Notes: generated from the sequence alone by a model not told the origin. Shown: positions 35,391 through 44,737, counted from the first letter of the stretch. The stretch: DNA of 64,000 bases from CAVYXF01 sp963772335 (GCA_963772335.1 CAVYXF010000003.1:682001-746000), one strand, 5' to 3'. A program made the numbers and translations.

Positions 35391-36380
35391 ATCCCGGATT
35401 TCGCTGCGCTCCATCCGGGCTACAACCTACGACAAGCCACAAGCAGGTAGCCCGGATGGAGCGCAGCGAAATCCGGGGCCACGCCACAGCCTACGGCAAG
35501 CCATAACCAGGTAGCCCGGATGGAGCGCAGCGAAATCCGGGGCCACGCCACAACCTACGGCAAGCCATAAGCAGGTAGCCCGGATGGAGCGCAGCGAAAT
35601 CCGGGGTCACGCCACAACCCACGGCAAGCCCACAACCAGGTAGCCCGGATGAAGCGCAGCGAATCCGGGGGCACGTCACAGCCTACGGTAAGCCATAAGC
35701 AGGTAGCCCGGATGAAGCGCAGCGAATCCGGGGGCACGTCACAGCCTACGGTAAGCCATAAGCAGGTAGCCCGGATGAAGCGCAGCGAAATCCGGGGCAC
35801 GCCACAGCCTACGGCAAGCCACAACCAGGTAGCCCGGATGGAGCGCAGCGAAATCCGGGGGTCACGTTACAACCTACGACAAGCCACAACCAGCTAGCCC
35901 GGATGGAGCGCAGCGAAATCCGGGGCCACGCCACAACCCACGGCAAGCCCACAACCAGGTAGCCCGGATGAAGCGCAGCGAAATCCGGGGGCACGTCACA
36001 GCCTACGGTAAGCCATAAGCAGGTAGCCCGGATGAAGCGCAGCGAAATCCGGGGCACGCCACAGCCTACGGCAAGCCACAACCAGGTAGCCCGGATGGAG
36101 CGCAGCGAAATCCGGGGGTCACGTTACAACCTACGACAAGCCACAACCAGGTAGCCCGGATGGAGCGCAGCGAAATCCGGGGCCACGTCACAGCCTACGA
36201 CAAGCCACAACCAGCTAGCCCGGATGGAGCGAAGCAAAATCCGGGGTCACGCCACAACCTACGGCAAGCCACAAGCTAGTAGCCCGGATGGAGCGCAGCG
36301 AAATCCGGGGTCACGCTACAACCTACGGCAAGCCACAAGCAGTAGCCCGGATGGAGCGAAGCGAAATCCGGGGTCACCCT
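35391..36380. repeat. 15-copy REP array (~64-bp units) with inverted leading unit
   Basis: Fifteen direct units start at 35447, 35511, 35574, 35640, 35703, 35765, 35829, 35894, 35959, 36023, 36086, 36151, 36215, 36279 and 36342 (spacing 62-66). Each has (G/C)TAGCCCGGATG(G/A)AGCGCAGC, CGAAATCCGGGG and a variable half containing AC(G/A)CCACA-CCTACGGCAAGCCA. One inverted unit (35391-35422) precedes them at the RAYT 5' end. Units 35703-35893 and 36023-36150 repeat in the same order with near-identical variants, showing segmental duplication inside the array. Confidence 0.92.
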
Positions 36381-36410
36381 GGAGGTCGGCAGGTATGGCA
36401 CGCACTCACG

Positions 36411-36944
36411 CTAGGGCACCCAGCCGGGCAGTGCGGCCGCCTGCTGGATCCACGTCGCGAGCCGATCTTCGTCGAGCTGGTCGTCCTCGCGGATGTCGAG
36501 ATAGCGCACGTCCTTGTGCTTGGACGCGCCGGGTGGGACAGGGTGCAGCGCCGCGCCGCGGAAGAAAGCTACCTTCACGTATTTCGTGAAGCAATGGAAG
36601 TTGAGGAACCAGCCCTGGCCCTCGATGCCATAGAAGGGCGAGTTCCATTTAACCGCCTTGCGCACGCCGGGAACGGTGCGCACGATAAGCGCGTCGAGGC
36701 GCCGCCCGACGCCCTGTTTCCAGCCCGGCATGGCCGCGATATAGGCCTCTACGGGCGCCTCGCCATCGCCCTTCGCGATTTGAGGGTTGCCGCCCGAAAG
36801 CAGGGCCGGCTTTGCAACCTTGTGGCCTTGCGGCTTCGCCGCCGCTGAGCGCGGCTTGGCCGCCTTCGCAGAAGTCCGCTCAGCGGCGGCCTTCTGTGCG
36901 ACCTTCGTTGACGTGATGGACATCTTATTGGCCATTGCGTTCAC
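36411..36944 (-). CDS. DUF1801 domain protein with a lysine-rich N-terminal extension
   Basis: This 177-residue protein has an Ala/Lys/Ser-rich N-terminus (~1-50) followed by the DUF1801 core: VEAYIAAMPGWKQGVGRRLDAL, VPGVRKAVKWNSPFYGIEGQ, WFLNFHCFTKYVKVAFFRG and YLDIREDDQLDE. DUF1801 is a small soluble family of unknown function, sometimes seen near YdhG-like proteins. The charged extension looks disordered and may bind nucleic acid. Its 3' end abuts the REP array. Confidence 0.85.
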   Translation of the reverse strand: MNAMANKMSITSTKVAQKAAAERTSAKAAKPRSAAAKPQGHKVAKPALLSGGNPQIAKGDGEAPVEAYIAAMPGWKQGVGRRLDALIVRTVPGVRKAVKWNSPFYGIEGQGWFLNFHCFTKYVKVAFFRGAALHPVPPGASKHKDVRYLDIREDDQLDEDRLATWIQQAAALPGWVP

Positions 36945-37000
36945 CCGCGGACGTCTGCGCTATGCAACTCTGTGAACAGGGCCTAGGACGAGCGGGGCCC

Positions 37001-37543
37001 TCACATCGCATACCAGATGATCGCCAGCGCCGCGATGATCGCGACCGCCGCGATCACCCACACCCAAGCTGGGATCGCGCCGGCGGGCTTCGACGGCGGC
37101 GCCTCTCCGACGACGGCGCTACCGAAGCGGGCGAAAAATTGCCCGGCCAGCATCTTTGCCGCCGCTTCCACGACGCGTGAGCCGATCTGCGCGAGCTTGC
37201 CGGTGATCTGTGCATCGACATCATAGAGGAGACGTGTGCCGCCCTCGGCCGGCTCCAGCCGCACCTTGGCGATGCCCTTCGCCGCGCCCGCTGCGCCCCC
37301 GCTCCCTTCACCGGTGAGGGTGTAGCTCGTCGGCGGATTGAGATCGGACAGCCGGACATTGCCGTTGAAGCGCGCCGCGATCGGCCCGATGCGGCTGCTC
37401 ACCACCGCTTTGAAGGCATTATCGGCAGTCTGCTCCAGGCTCTCACAGCCAGGAATCGATTGGCGCAGGATTTCGGGGTCGTTCAGCGCCCGCCAGACCG
37501 TCTCCCGCGGCGCTGCAATCAGCGTTTCACCGGTTATTTTCAT
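37001..37543 (-). CDS. CoxG-like (SRPBCC) membrane-anchored protein
   Basis: From the Met at 37543 (preceded by GGAGG) this is a 180-residue protein. Residues ~1-145 are a SRPBCC domain (ITGETLIAAPRETVWRALND, PGCESLEQTADNAFKAVV, DAQITGKLAQIGSRVVEA). A C-terminal transmembrane helix (WVWVIAAVAIIAALAIIWY) anchors it. CoxG-type proteins recruit molybdenum hydroxylases such as CO dehydrogenase to the membrane in carboxidotrophs. No cox large, medium or small subunit genes are in this window, so its partner lies elsewhere or it has another ligand. Confidence 0.85.
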   Translation of the reverse strand: MKITGETLIAAPRETVWRALNDPEILRQSIPGCESLEQTADNAFKAVVSSRIGPIAARFNGNVRLSDLNPPTSYTLTGEGSGGAAGAAKGIAKVRLEPAEGGTRLLYDVDAQITGKLAQIGSRVVEAAAKMLAGQFFARFGSAVVGEAPPSKPAGAIPAWVWVIAAVAIIAALAIIWYAM

Positions 37544-37787
37544 GAGGTCCTCCCTTGGCAAAGGAGCTTACAGCAAGAGCAAAGCTGCGGAACAGCGGTT
37601 TTGCGCCTTGAAGTGATCCGCATGGGAACGATGCACAAAGCCCTTCGCAGGACCGATTCTCGACCACCCTCGCGGCCTCGGCGGCCCCGCAGGCTTGCGT
37701 CATTCCATCGCGCCGCGATTTCTTAATCCCGACTGTTCCAGTCAACATATCGGAATCATTGGTGAATTCGCGCTGTGCCGCCCCGAC

Positions 37788-37802
37788 TTAGAAACGTTCT
37801 AA
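37788..37802. promoter_or_regulatory. Irr box (iron control element) upstream of the iron-uptake operon
   Basis: TTAGAAACGTTCTAA, with arms TTAGAA/TTCTAA and a 3-base spacer, matches the Irr-binding ICE motif known in Bradyrhizobium and other Hyphomicrobiales. It lies about 90 bases upstream of the efeU-like ATG, where it could overlap the promoter. Irr usually represses or activates iron genes according to haem status; here it would link the operon to iron limitation. Confidence 0.78.
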
Positions 37803-37892
37803 ACTATTGTTATTGCTCGCTAATCCTTTAGCGCGTATTGGTCATGTAACATCATATCGAGCTCCGGGACATCCCGTTACAGGACCTGAAGC

Positions 37893-38735
37893 ATGCTGGT
37901 TCCTTTCCTGATCATGTTGCGTGAGGGGATCGAGGCTGCGCTGATCGTCGGCATCGTTGGAAGCTATCTGACGCAGACCGGCCGGCACAGCTGGATGCCA
38001 GCCGTGTGGGTCGGCATTCTGCTCGCAATCGCTTTGTCGCTGTTCGTCGGCGCGGCGCTGCAGCTCGTCAGCGCGCAATTTCCGCAAAAGGCGCAAGAAG
38101 CGTTCGAGGCGCTGGTGGGCATCATTGCCGTCGTGATGCTGACCTCTATGGTGCTGTGGATGCGCAAGGCGGCACGCTCGATCAAGGCCGGGCTGCATCA
38201 CTCGATCGATGCGGCGCTCGCCGGCTCGACGGGCCAGGGGCTTGCGCTCGTCGCGATGGTGTTTGCCGCCGTTGCCCGTGAGGGCCTCGAGTCGGTGTTC
38301 TTTTTGCTGGCGATCTTTCAGCAGAGCGCAGACGCCTATGCCCCCCTCGGCGCATTGCTCGGCGTGCTTGCGGCGACCGCGATTGGTTATGCGATCTATG
38401 TCGGCGGGGTTCGGCTCAATCTGCGCCGGTTCTTTACCTGGACGGGCGTGTTCATTCTGATTGTTGCCGCCGGCATTCTCGCCGGCTCACTGCGCTCCCT
38501 GCATGAGGCTGGCCTGTGGAACAGCCTGCAGACCGTCGTCGTCGATTTAACGGAAGTGCTGCCGGTCAGCAGTCCGCTCGGCAGCCTATTGTCGGGCATG
38601 TTCGGCTATCACGACGCGCCCACTGTTGGTGAAATCCTCCTCTACATCGCCTTTCTGGCGACGAGCCTGACGCTGTTCCTGCGTCCGCTGAGCCCGGCGC
38701 CTTCCGCGGGCCATGCACCGCGACCTGCGCATTGA
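37893..38735 (+). CDS. efeU: FTR1-family iron permease (EfeU)
   Basis: This 280-residue membrane protein has the FTR1 iron-binding motifs REGIEAALIVGIV (~10-22) and AREGLESVFFLLAIFQQ (~128-144). About seven hydrophobic segments span the sequence. It would move Fe(III) formed by ferrous iron oxidation across the inner membrane. The ATG is preceded by AGGACC at good spacing. It is the first gene of an efeUOB-type operon and lies downstream of an Irr box. Confidence 0.92.
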   Translation: MLVPFLIMLREGIEAALIVGIVGSYLTQTGRHSWMPAVWVGILLAIALSLFVGAALQLVSAQFPQKAQEAFEALVGIIAVVMLTSMVLWMRKAARSIKAGLHHSIDAALAGSTGQGLALVAMVFAAVAREGLESVFFLLAIFQQSADAYAPLGALLGVLAATAIGYAIYVGGVRLNLRRFFTWTGVFILIVAAGILAGSLRSLHEAGLWNSLQTVVVDLTEVLPVSSPLGSLLSGMFGYHDAPTVGEILLYIAFLATSLTLFLRPLSPAPSAGHAPRPAH

Positions 38736-38739
38736 GGCA

Positions 38740-39936
38740 ATGCCCATGCAGCCGCCGCCAACATCCAAAGCTGCCACGCCCCCGCCCGCCGCTTTGATGC
38801 GCTGGGCGGTGGTGGGTTCGGCCCTCCTGGTGGTCGCCGGGGCCGTGGCGTTCTATTACACCTCGCGGCAGGCGGGCGAGAAAGGCCCGTCTGATGCCGT
38901 GCTCATCACCATCAGCGAAACGGCCTGCGAGCCGAATGCGCTGACCGTCCCGGCCGGGCGCACCACCTTCAAAATCGTCAATGCCAGCCAGCGCCCCGTC
39001 GAGTGGGAAATCATCCAGGGCGTGATGGTGATTGAGGAGCGCGAGAACATCCTTCCCGGCTTCAGCCAGACCCTGACGGCGAAATTGCCGGCCGGGGAAT
39101 TCGAGATCACTTGCGGGCTGCTCAGCCGCCCACGCGGCACGCTGCGTGTGATGCCCACCCGGGAGGCGAACGAGGAGGCAGCACGCCCCGCGCTCAAAGC
39201 CTTTATCGGTCCGCTGGCCGAATACCAGGTCTATCTTGCCGGGGAAGCGGGTGCCCTCATCAAAGCTGCCCAGGCGCTCGATGCTGCAATCCGGGCGGGC
39301 GATCTGGAGCGCGCGCGGGTGCTCTATGCCGAGGCGCGCCGGCCCTACAAGCACATCGAGCCGGTGGCCGAGCGCTTCAGCGATCTGGAGAACGCTATCG
39401 ATCCGCTGCCCGACTACTTGGAGCAGCGCGAGGCCGATCCCGCGTTCACCGGCTTCCACCGGCTTGAATACGGCCTGTTCGCCACGAACAGCACCGAAGG
39501 GCTGGCGCCCGTCTCCGCGCGCCTGGTTGCGGATGTGACCGTGCTCAAGGACCGGCTGCGCGCGCTGCGCCTCACGCCGGAGGAGATGACCGCCGGTGCT
39601 GCGCGTATCGCCGGGGCGCTGGCGGACGGCAAGCTCGCTGGCGGCGAAGACCATTACGCCGAATCCGATCTCACCGATCTCGCCGACACGCTCGAGGGCA
39701 TCGCCAAGACCATGGCGCTCCTGAAGCCGGTTGCTGCTCCCGCGGCGCCGGATGTGGTGGCCGAGATCGAGCGCCAGTTGAGTGCGGCACAAGATGCCGT
39801 AGCGGCGCTGAAAGGGCCCGGCGGCTTCCCGCCATACGGCAAGGTGAGCGCCGAGGCACGACAGACACTCTCGAAACATATGCGTTCGGTTGCCGATGCG
39901 ATCGGCAAGTTCAATACCGCGGTAGGTCTGGGATGA
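38740..39936 (+). CDS. efeO: Iron uptake protein EfeO (cupredoxin plus M75 imelysin-like)
   Basis: This ~398-residue protein has an N-terminal membrane anchor or uncleaved signal (RWAVVGSALLVVAGAVAFYY). Next comes a cupredoxin-like domain (ISETACEPNALTVPAGRTTF to PRGTLRV), then an M75 helical domain (AEYQVYLAGEAGALIKAA, FTGFHRLEYGLF with the HxxE-type motif). The GAGG directly after efeU serves the ATG at 38740 or 38746, either of which may start the protein. EfeO captures iron in the periplasm for EfeU. The stop overlaps the efeB ATG by four bases (ATGA). Confidence 0.9.
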   Translation: MPMQPPPTSKAATPPPAALMRWAVVGSALLVVAGAVAFYYTSRQAGEKGPSDAVLITISETACEPNALTVPAGRTTFKIVNASQRPVEWEIIQGVMVIEERENILPGFSQTLTAKLPAGEFEITCGLLSRPRGTLRVMPTREANEEAARPALKAFIGPLAEYQVYLAGEAGALIKAAQALDAAIRAGDLERARVLYAEARRPYKHIEPVAERFSDLENAIDPLPDYLEQREADPAFTGFHRLEYGLFATNSTEGLAPVSARLVADVTVLKDRLRALRLTPEEMTAGAARIAGALADGKLAGGEDHYAESDLTDLADTLEGIAKTMALLKPVAAPAAPDVVAEIERQLSAAQDAVAALKGPGGFPPYGKVSAEARQTLSKHMRSVADAIGKFNTAVGLG

Positions 39937-41243
39937 GCAAAATCAAAACGGAACACTTCGTCACCGACAGGCGGCGCCTGCTGTTCGGCTTTGGCGCGGC
40001 CGGCGGCGTGCTGGCAACCGGATTTGGCAAGCTCCGCGCTGAGGAGAGCACAGGCAAACAAGTTGCCGACGCGCCGGTCAGCGACACAACGCGAGAGCGC
40101 CAGCCATTCCACGGGGAGCACCAGGCCGGCATCGTCACCCCGCGTCCGGCGGCCGGTATGATCGCCGCCTTCGACGTCCTGACCCGGACGCCGCAGGATG
40201 TGGAACGGTTGCTCAAGACGCTCACCCGGCGCATCGCCTTCCTGATGGAGGGTGGCACGCCGCCTGAGCTCGACCCGAAACTGCCGCCTGCGGATTCTGG
40301 CATTCTTGGCCCGCAGATTCCGCCCGACAATCTCACCATCACGCTTTCGCTCGGCGCCTCCTTCTTTGAGCGCCACGAAGGGTTCAAGGAGCTTAAGCCC
40401 GCGCGCCTGTCGCGCATGACCGGCTTTCCAAATGATGCCCTCGACGCAGGGCTCTGCCACGGCGATCTCTCTTTGCAGATCTCCTCCAACACCGCCGACA
40501 CCAATATCCATGCCCTGCGCGACATCATCAAAAACATGCCCGATCTCATGGTGCTGCGCTGGAAGCAGGAGGGCTCGGTGCCGGTCATTCCGCCAAAGCC
40601 CGATGGCACGCATGAAAGCGCACGCAATTTCCTCGGCTTCCGCGACGGCTCGGCCAATCCCAATAGCAATGACGCAGCGCTGATGGACCAGCTGGTCTGG
40701 GTGGGCGACGAAACCAGTGAGCCGGGCTGGGCGAAAGGTGGCACCTACCAGGTCGTGCGCATCATTCGCAATTTCGTCGAGCGCTGGGACCGCACCCCGC
40801 TCGGCGAACAGGAGCGCATCGTGGGCCGCCGCAAGGCAACCGGCGCGCCCCTCGATCGCGGCGAAACCGAACATCACGTGCCGAACTACGCTGCCGACCC
40901 GGAAGGCAACCAGACCCCGCTCGACGCGCATATCCGCCTCGCCAACCCACGAACCGCCGATGCCCAGGCCACGCGCATTCTGCGGCGGCCATTCAACTAT
41001 TCGAACGGCGTCAGCAAGTCCGGGCAGCTCGAGCAGGGCCTTCTGTTCATCGCCTATCAGAAGGACTTGCAGCGCGGCTTTATCGCCATGCAGGAGCGGC
41101 TGAATGGCGAGCCGCTCGAGGAATACATCAAGCCGATCGGTGGCGGCTATTTCTTCACCCTGCCGGGGCCACGCGACGAGCGTGACTATCTGGGCCGGAC
41201 GTTGCTCGAAGCCGCCGGACACGTTGTGACCAGTCTCAAATAG
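39933..41243 (+). CDS. efeB: Deferrochelatase/peroxidase EfeB (DyP-type)
   Basis: This 436-residue Dyp-type peroxidase has a twin-arginine signal (TDRRRLLFGFGAAGGVL) and the GXXDG motif in LGFRDGSANP (~residue 235). The proximal haem His lies in the later half, near RGETEHHVPNYAADPE. Family members oxidise substrates with peroxide or help extract iron from haem in EfeUOB systems. The start overlaps the efeO stop. It is followed by an EfeM-type gene. Confidence 0.92.
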   Translation: MSKIKTEHFVTDRRRLLFGFGAAGGVLATGFGKLRAEESTGKQVADAPVSDTTRERQPFHGEHQAGIVTPRPAAGMIAAFDVLTRTPQDVERLLKTLTRRIAFLMEGGTPPELDPKLPPADSGILGPQIPPDNLTITLSLGASFFERHEGFKELKPARLSRMTGFPNDALDAGLCHGDLSLQISSNTADTNIHALRDIIKNMPDLMVLRWKQEGSVPVIPPKPDGTHESARNFLGFRDGSANPNSNDAALMDQLVWVGDETSEPGWAKGGTYQVVRIIRNFVERWDRTPLGEQERIVGRRKATGAPLDRGETEHHVPNYAADPEGNQTPLDAHIRLANPRTADAQATRILRRPFNYSNGVSKSGQLEQGLLFIAYQKDLQRGFIAMQERLNGEPLEEYIKPIGGGYFFTLPGPRDERDYLGRTLLEAAGHVVTSLK

Positions 41244-41260
41244 TGAGGGAGAAACCATTT

Positions 41261-42088
41261 ATGACGTTCAGATTGCCACTTGCCGCAAGTGCCTTTGCGC
41301 TTCTTATCGCCGCCATGCCAGCGCCGGTACGCGCTGACGTCTCGCCGCTCGACCTCGTCCAGCCGGTCGCTGATTACAAGATCTATGTGGCGGAGAAGCT
41401 CGACCAGCTGGTGGCCGACACAAAGGCATTCACCACCGCCGTCAAGGCCGGCGACATCGCCAAGGCCAAGGCGCTGTTTGCGCCCACGCGCATGAGCTAT
41501 GAGGCCATTGAGCCGGTCGCGGAGCTGTTCGCAGATCTCGACAGCGCCATCGACTCGCGCGCCGACGACCATGAGAAGCAGGAGAAGGACCCCGGCTTCA
41601 CCGGCTTCCATCGCATCGAATACTATCTATTCGCCGAGAACAGCACCAAGGACGCCGGCCCCTTCGCCGACAAGCTGATGGCCGACGTGACCGAACTCCA
41701 GAAGCGCATCACCGATATGACCTTCCCGCCCGAGAAGGTGGTCGGCGGGGCGGCTGCGCTGATGGAGGAGGTCGCCGCCACCAAGATTTCCGGCGAGGAG
41801 GACCGCTACAGCCGCACCGATCTGTGGGATTTCAAGGGCAATTTCGATGGCTCCCGGAAAATTTTCGACCTGGTCCGTCCGCTGATCGAGAAGGATGAAG
41901 CGACATTCATCCAGAAGGTTTCCGGGAATTTTGACACCGTCGATACGACGCTCGCCAAATACAAATCCGGGGAAGGCTTTCACTCCTACGATAAGCTTAC
42001 CGATGACGACCGCAAGGTGCTCGCGGCCGCGGTCAACACTCTTGCGGAGGATCTTTCCACCCTGCGCGGCAAGCTCGGCCTCGACTGA
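41261..42088 (+). CDS. EfeM-like M75 (imelysin) iron-binding protein
   Basis: From the Met at 41261 (preceded by GAGGGAG) this is a 275-residue protein. It has a Sec signal (RLPLAASAFALLIAAMPAPV RA cleavage) and an M75 domain (DYKIYVAEKLDQLVADTKAF, GFTGFHRIEYYLFAEN, TKISGEEDRYSRTDLWDFKG) like that of EfeO but without the cupredoxin part. That is the EfeM form. Having both EfeO and EfeM in one operon gives two periplasmic iron binders of different type. It is the last gene of the operon. Confidence 0.88.
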   Translation: MTFRLPLAASAFALLIAAMPAPVRADVSPLDLVQPVADYKIYVAEKLDQLVADTKAFTTAVKAGDIAKAKALFAPTRMSYEAIEPVAELFADLDSAIDSRADDHEKQEKDPGFTGFHRIEYYLFAENSTKDAGPFADKLMADVTELQKRITDMTFPPEKVVGGAAALMEEVAATKISGEEDRYSRTDLWDFKGNFDGSRKIFDLVRPLIEKDEATFIQKVSGNFDTVDTTLAKYKSGEGFHSYDKLTDDDRKVLAAAVNTLAEDLSTLRGKLGLD

Positions 42089-42156
42089 GCTGCCGCACCT
42101 GCTCAAAGCCTGATCCTCCTTTGAGCGAGATGATTTGGGCTGCATCATCCACCTCC

Positions 42157-42257
42157 TCATTGCGAGGCGCGCAGCGCCGAAGCATCCACTCACAAGGACT
42201 GTGCCTGCGGGTGGATTGCTTCACCCTGCTTCTCAAGCGGGGTGAAGCAATGACGAG
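42157..42257. repeat. Palindromic intergenic repeat (TCATTGCGAG family)
   Basis: It has TCATTGCGAGG at the left and GAAGCAATGACGA at the right, inverted, with internal GTGGATTGCTTCACC and GGTGAAGCAA. It is a diverged relative of the unit at 513-609. Confidence 0.65.
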
Positions 42258-42319
42258 AAAGCCGAAATCGTTACGCTCTGGTGCCTTGCCGGTTCAGATG
42301 GAAGTATCGCGAACCGCAC

Positions 42320-42404
42320 AGCCGAAATCCCCGTGAAAACGGGGATCCATCGTTCCACGGCACGTACCTTTGCTCACTGGATCCCCGCTTCCGCGGGGAT
42401 TTCG
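42320..42404. repeat. Palindromic intergenic repeat (AGCCGAAATCCCCG family)
   Basis: AGCCGAAATCCCCG-TGAAAA-CGGGGATCC is followed by TGGATCCCCGC-TTC-CGCGGGGATTTCG. Two hairpins face each other, so the whole can also pair end to end. A relative lies at 47805-47893. The remaining bases 42405-42708 hold only another short CCTCACCC/CTCTCCC-type hairpin region. Confidence 0.65.
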
Positions 42405-42708
42405 CCCCGCCTATAGGAGGGGCAGTGCTCCGCTGAGAGCCAATCACGCTCTCTAACGCTTGATGAGATGAAATGCGCTCTCCGCAGGCAGGGCCGCCCC
42501 TTCTCCCCGTCGTGAGCCTTTACGGCGAACGACAAGCGTTCACCGTGGGGAGATGGGGGTGAGGGGGTGTGGAGTATCGATAGCGCGTAACCCCTCACCC
42601 TATCCCTCTCCCACTGGGAGAGGGGACCGGAGGCAACCACCGCGCGTAAATCGAGCGCAACTCAAATCATCACGCGCTAGCAGCATTTTACCGGCAAAAA
42701 GGGGCGCC

Positions 42709-43323
42709 TCAGCCTTTAGAGCTTTCCGGCATCGGCAGCGGACTCGTGCTGAGCCCCTTTGCCACGGCGATCATATTGCGCGCTGCATTGCGACCGGTCA
42801 GCGCCGACCAGTCATGGCCTTTATCGGTGTCGGTATAGCTGGGCCCAGGTCCCGGTCCCATGTTCCAATAGGTCCAGCCCTGGCCGGGAATGGTGAAACC
42901 GATATCGATCAAGGCCTGCCCCACACAGGCGATGATGTGATGGGCGCCGTCCTCATTGCCGGTCACGACAATACCGCCAACCTTGTTGTAGGCGACGGGC
43001 AGGCCGTTCTGGCCTGTTTCGGAGATCATCGCATCCATTCGCTCCAGCACGCGCTGGCAGATGCTGGAATGCTGGCCGAGCCAGGTCGGCGTGGCGATGA
43101 TCAAAATGTCGGCATCGAGGATTTTCATGCGGATCGCCGGCCACTCGTCGCCCTCCCCCATGTCGGACTCAACGCCCGGCAGGATGTTATGGTCGACAAT
43201 GCGGATCAGCTCCGTCTCGACCGCCGCCCTGGCGAATTCCTCCGTCAGCACCTTGACCAGCGCTTCGGTGTTGGATGTGGCCGGGGACTTTTTCAGGGTG
43301 CAGCTGAGGATCAGGGCGCGCAT
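42709..43323 (-). CDS. Flavodoxin-fold NAD(P)H-dependent reductase family protein
   Basis: From the Met at 43323 this is a 204-residue protein with the flavodoxin-like fold. ALILSCTLKKSPATSNTEAL carries the FMN-phosphate loop with SxTSNT, IIATPTWLGQHSSICQR follows, and VVTGNEDGAHHIIACVGQAL forms the isoalloxazine side. It would use FMN to reduce small molecules or quinones. The frame extends upstream to 43467 without homology. Divergent repeats lie on both sides. Confidence 0.82.
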   Translation of the reverse strand: MRALILSCTLKKSPATSNTEALVKVLTEEFARAAVETELIRIVDHNILPGVESDMGEGDEWPAIRMKILDADILIIATPTWLGQHSSICQRVLERMDAMISETGQNGLPVAYNKVGGIVVTGNEDGAHHIIACVGQALIDIGFTIPGQGWTYWNMGPGPGPSYTDTDKGHDWSALTGRNAARNMIAVAKGLSTSPLPMPESSKG

Positions 43324-43639
43324 GACAATCTCCCTTCGCAGGCGTTTCACATGCACAACCCTCAGATGCGCGAATGGGTTCACCGATTGTGGCTGACAAC
43401 AAGGCCACCACACGGTGGCGCGAACACTGATGCCCGATCTGCTTAGGTGGAGACACCCTTTCCACACGCAATGCTGTCATCCCCGCGAAAGCGGGGAAGA
43501 GGCTTTCTGGTCTATTGCCGGCCAGAGCATCGGACCGAAAAATGGACACCACTTTTGGACGAATCTGATGTGTAAACAACGAGTTAGAGCGGCGCTTCCG
43601 ATTCTGATTTACAGTCCGCCGTTCTAAGCTAATCCCGCT
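43324..43639. other. Gene-free stretch with one GTCATCCCC hairpin
   Basis: A short hairpin TCATCCCCGCG-AAA-GCGGGGA lies near 43474-43500, related to the other palindromic repeats. I see no coding sequence or other recognisable feature; it separates two minus-strand genes. Confidence 0.45.
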
Positions 43640-44737
43640 TCAATTGGCAAAGCGGAAGTGCATGACGTCGCCGTCCCGCACGAGATAGTCCTTGCCCTCG
43701 AGCCGCATCCGGCCGGCTTCCTTGGCGCCGGTCTCGCCGCCAAGGCGGACGAAATCCTCATAGGAGATGGTCTCGGCGCGGATGAAGCCCTTCTCGAAAT
43801 CGGTATGGATCACGCCCGCCGCCTGCGGCGCGGGCGTGCCGTTGCGGATGGTCCAGGCCCGCGCCTCTTTCGGCCCGGCGGTGAAATAGGTCGCAAGTCC
43901 GAGCAGGGCATAGCCGGCGCGGATCAACCGGTTGAGGCCCGGTTCGGTGAGGTGGAGATGCTCCAGATAGCCGGCCCGCTCCTCGGGGTCGAGCTGTGCC
44001 AACTCCGCCTCGATCTTGGCCGAGATCACCACACAACCCGCGCCCTGGCTGGCGGCCATCGCCTCGACTTGCGCCGAATATGAATTGCCAGTCGCGGCGG
44101 CGCCCTCATCGACATTGCAGACATAGAGCACCGGTTTGGCGGTGATCAGCTGCAGCTCCTTGAAGCGGCGCGCATCATCGGCTGCGACCTCGGCGAGGCG
44201 GGCGGGCTTGCCCTCGCTTAGCACGGCGAGCGCGGCGTCAATCACCGGAAGCACGGCTTTGGCTTCCTTGTCCAGGCCCTTGGCCTTCTTCTCCAAAGCC
44301 GGACGCCGACGCTCCAGGCTCTCGAGGTCGGCGAGCATCAGCTCGGTCTCGACGATCTCGGCGTCGGCGATCGGATCGGTGCGGCCCTCGACATGGGTGA
44401 CATCGTCATCCTCGAAGCAGCGCAGCACATGGGCGATGGCGTCGACCTCGCGGATATTGGCGAGGAATTGGTTGCCGAGGCCTTCCCCCTTCGAGGCGCC
44501 TTTGACGAGCCCGGCAATGTCGACGAAGGTCAGCCGCGCCGGTATCACCTGGGCCGAGCGCGCGATCACAGCAATGCGCTGCAGCCGCTCGTCAGGCACG
44601 CCCACTTCGCCGACATTCGGCTCGATGGTACAGAAGGGGTAATTCGCCGCCTCGGCCGCCGCCGATTGGGTCAGCGCATTGAACAGCGTCGACTTGCCGA
44701 CATTGGGCAGGCCGACAATCCCGCATTTGAAGCCCAT
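43640..44737 (-). CDS. ychF: Redox-regulated ribosome-binding ATPase YchF
   Basis: This 365-residue protein of the Obg superfamily has G1 GIVGLPNVGKSTLFNALTQ, the switch FVDIAGLVKGASKGEGLGNQ (G3), and the altered G4 NVDE (in VCNVDEG) which gives ATP preference. It ends in a TGS domain (FFTAGPKEARAWTIRNGTPA, HTDFEKGFIRAE). It binds ribosomes and modulates stress response. It is intact and lies at the end of the prs-rplY-pth-ychF run. Confidence 0.94.
   Translation of the reverse strand: MGFKCGIVGLPNVGKSTLFNALTQSAAAEAANYPFCTIEPNVGEVGVPDERLQRIAVIARSAQVIPARLTFVDIAGLVKGASKGEGLGNQFLANIREVDAIAHVLRCFEDDDVTHVEGRTDPIADAEIVETELMLADLESLERRRPALEKKAKGLDKEAKAVLPVIDAALAVLSEGKPARLAEVAADDARRFKELQLITAKPVLYVCNVDEGAAATGNSYSAQVEAMAASQGAGCVVISAKIEAELAQLDPEERAGYLEHLHLTEPGLNRLIRAGYALLGLATYFTAGPKEARAWTIRNGTPAPQAAGVIHTDFEKGFIRAETISYEDFVRLGGETGAKEAGRMRLEGKDYLVRDGDVMHFRFAN

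Noticed and set aside
35447..36380. Possible CRISPR array
   Set aside because: Units are 62-66 bp and almost the entire unit is conserved, with no unique spacers and no cas genes; it is a REP array beside a RAYT gene.
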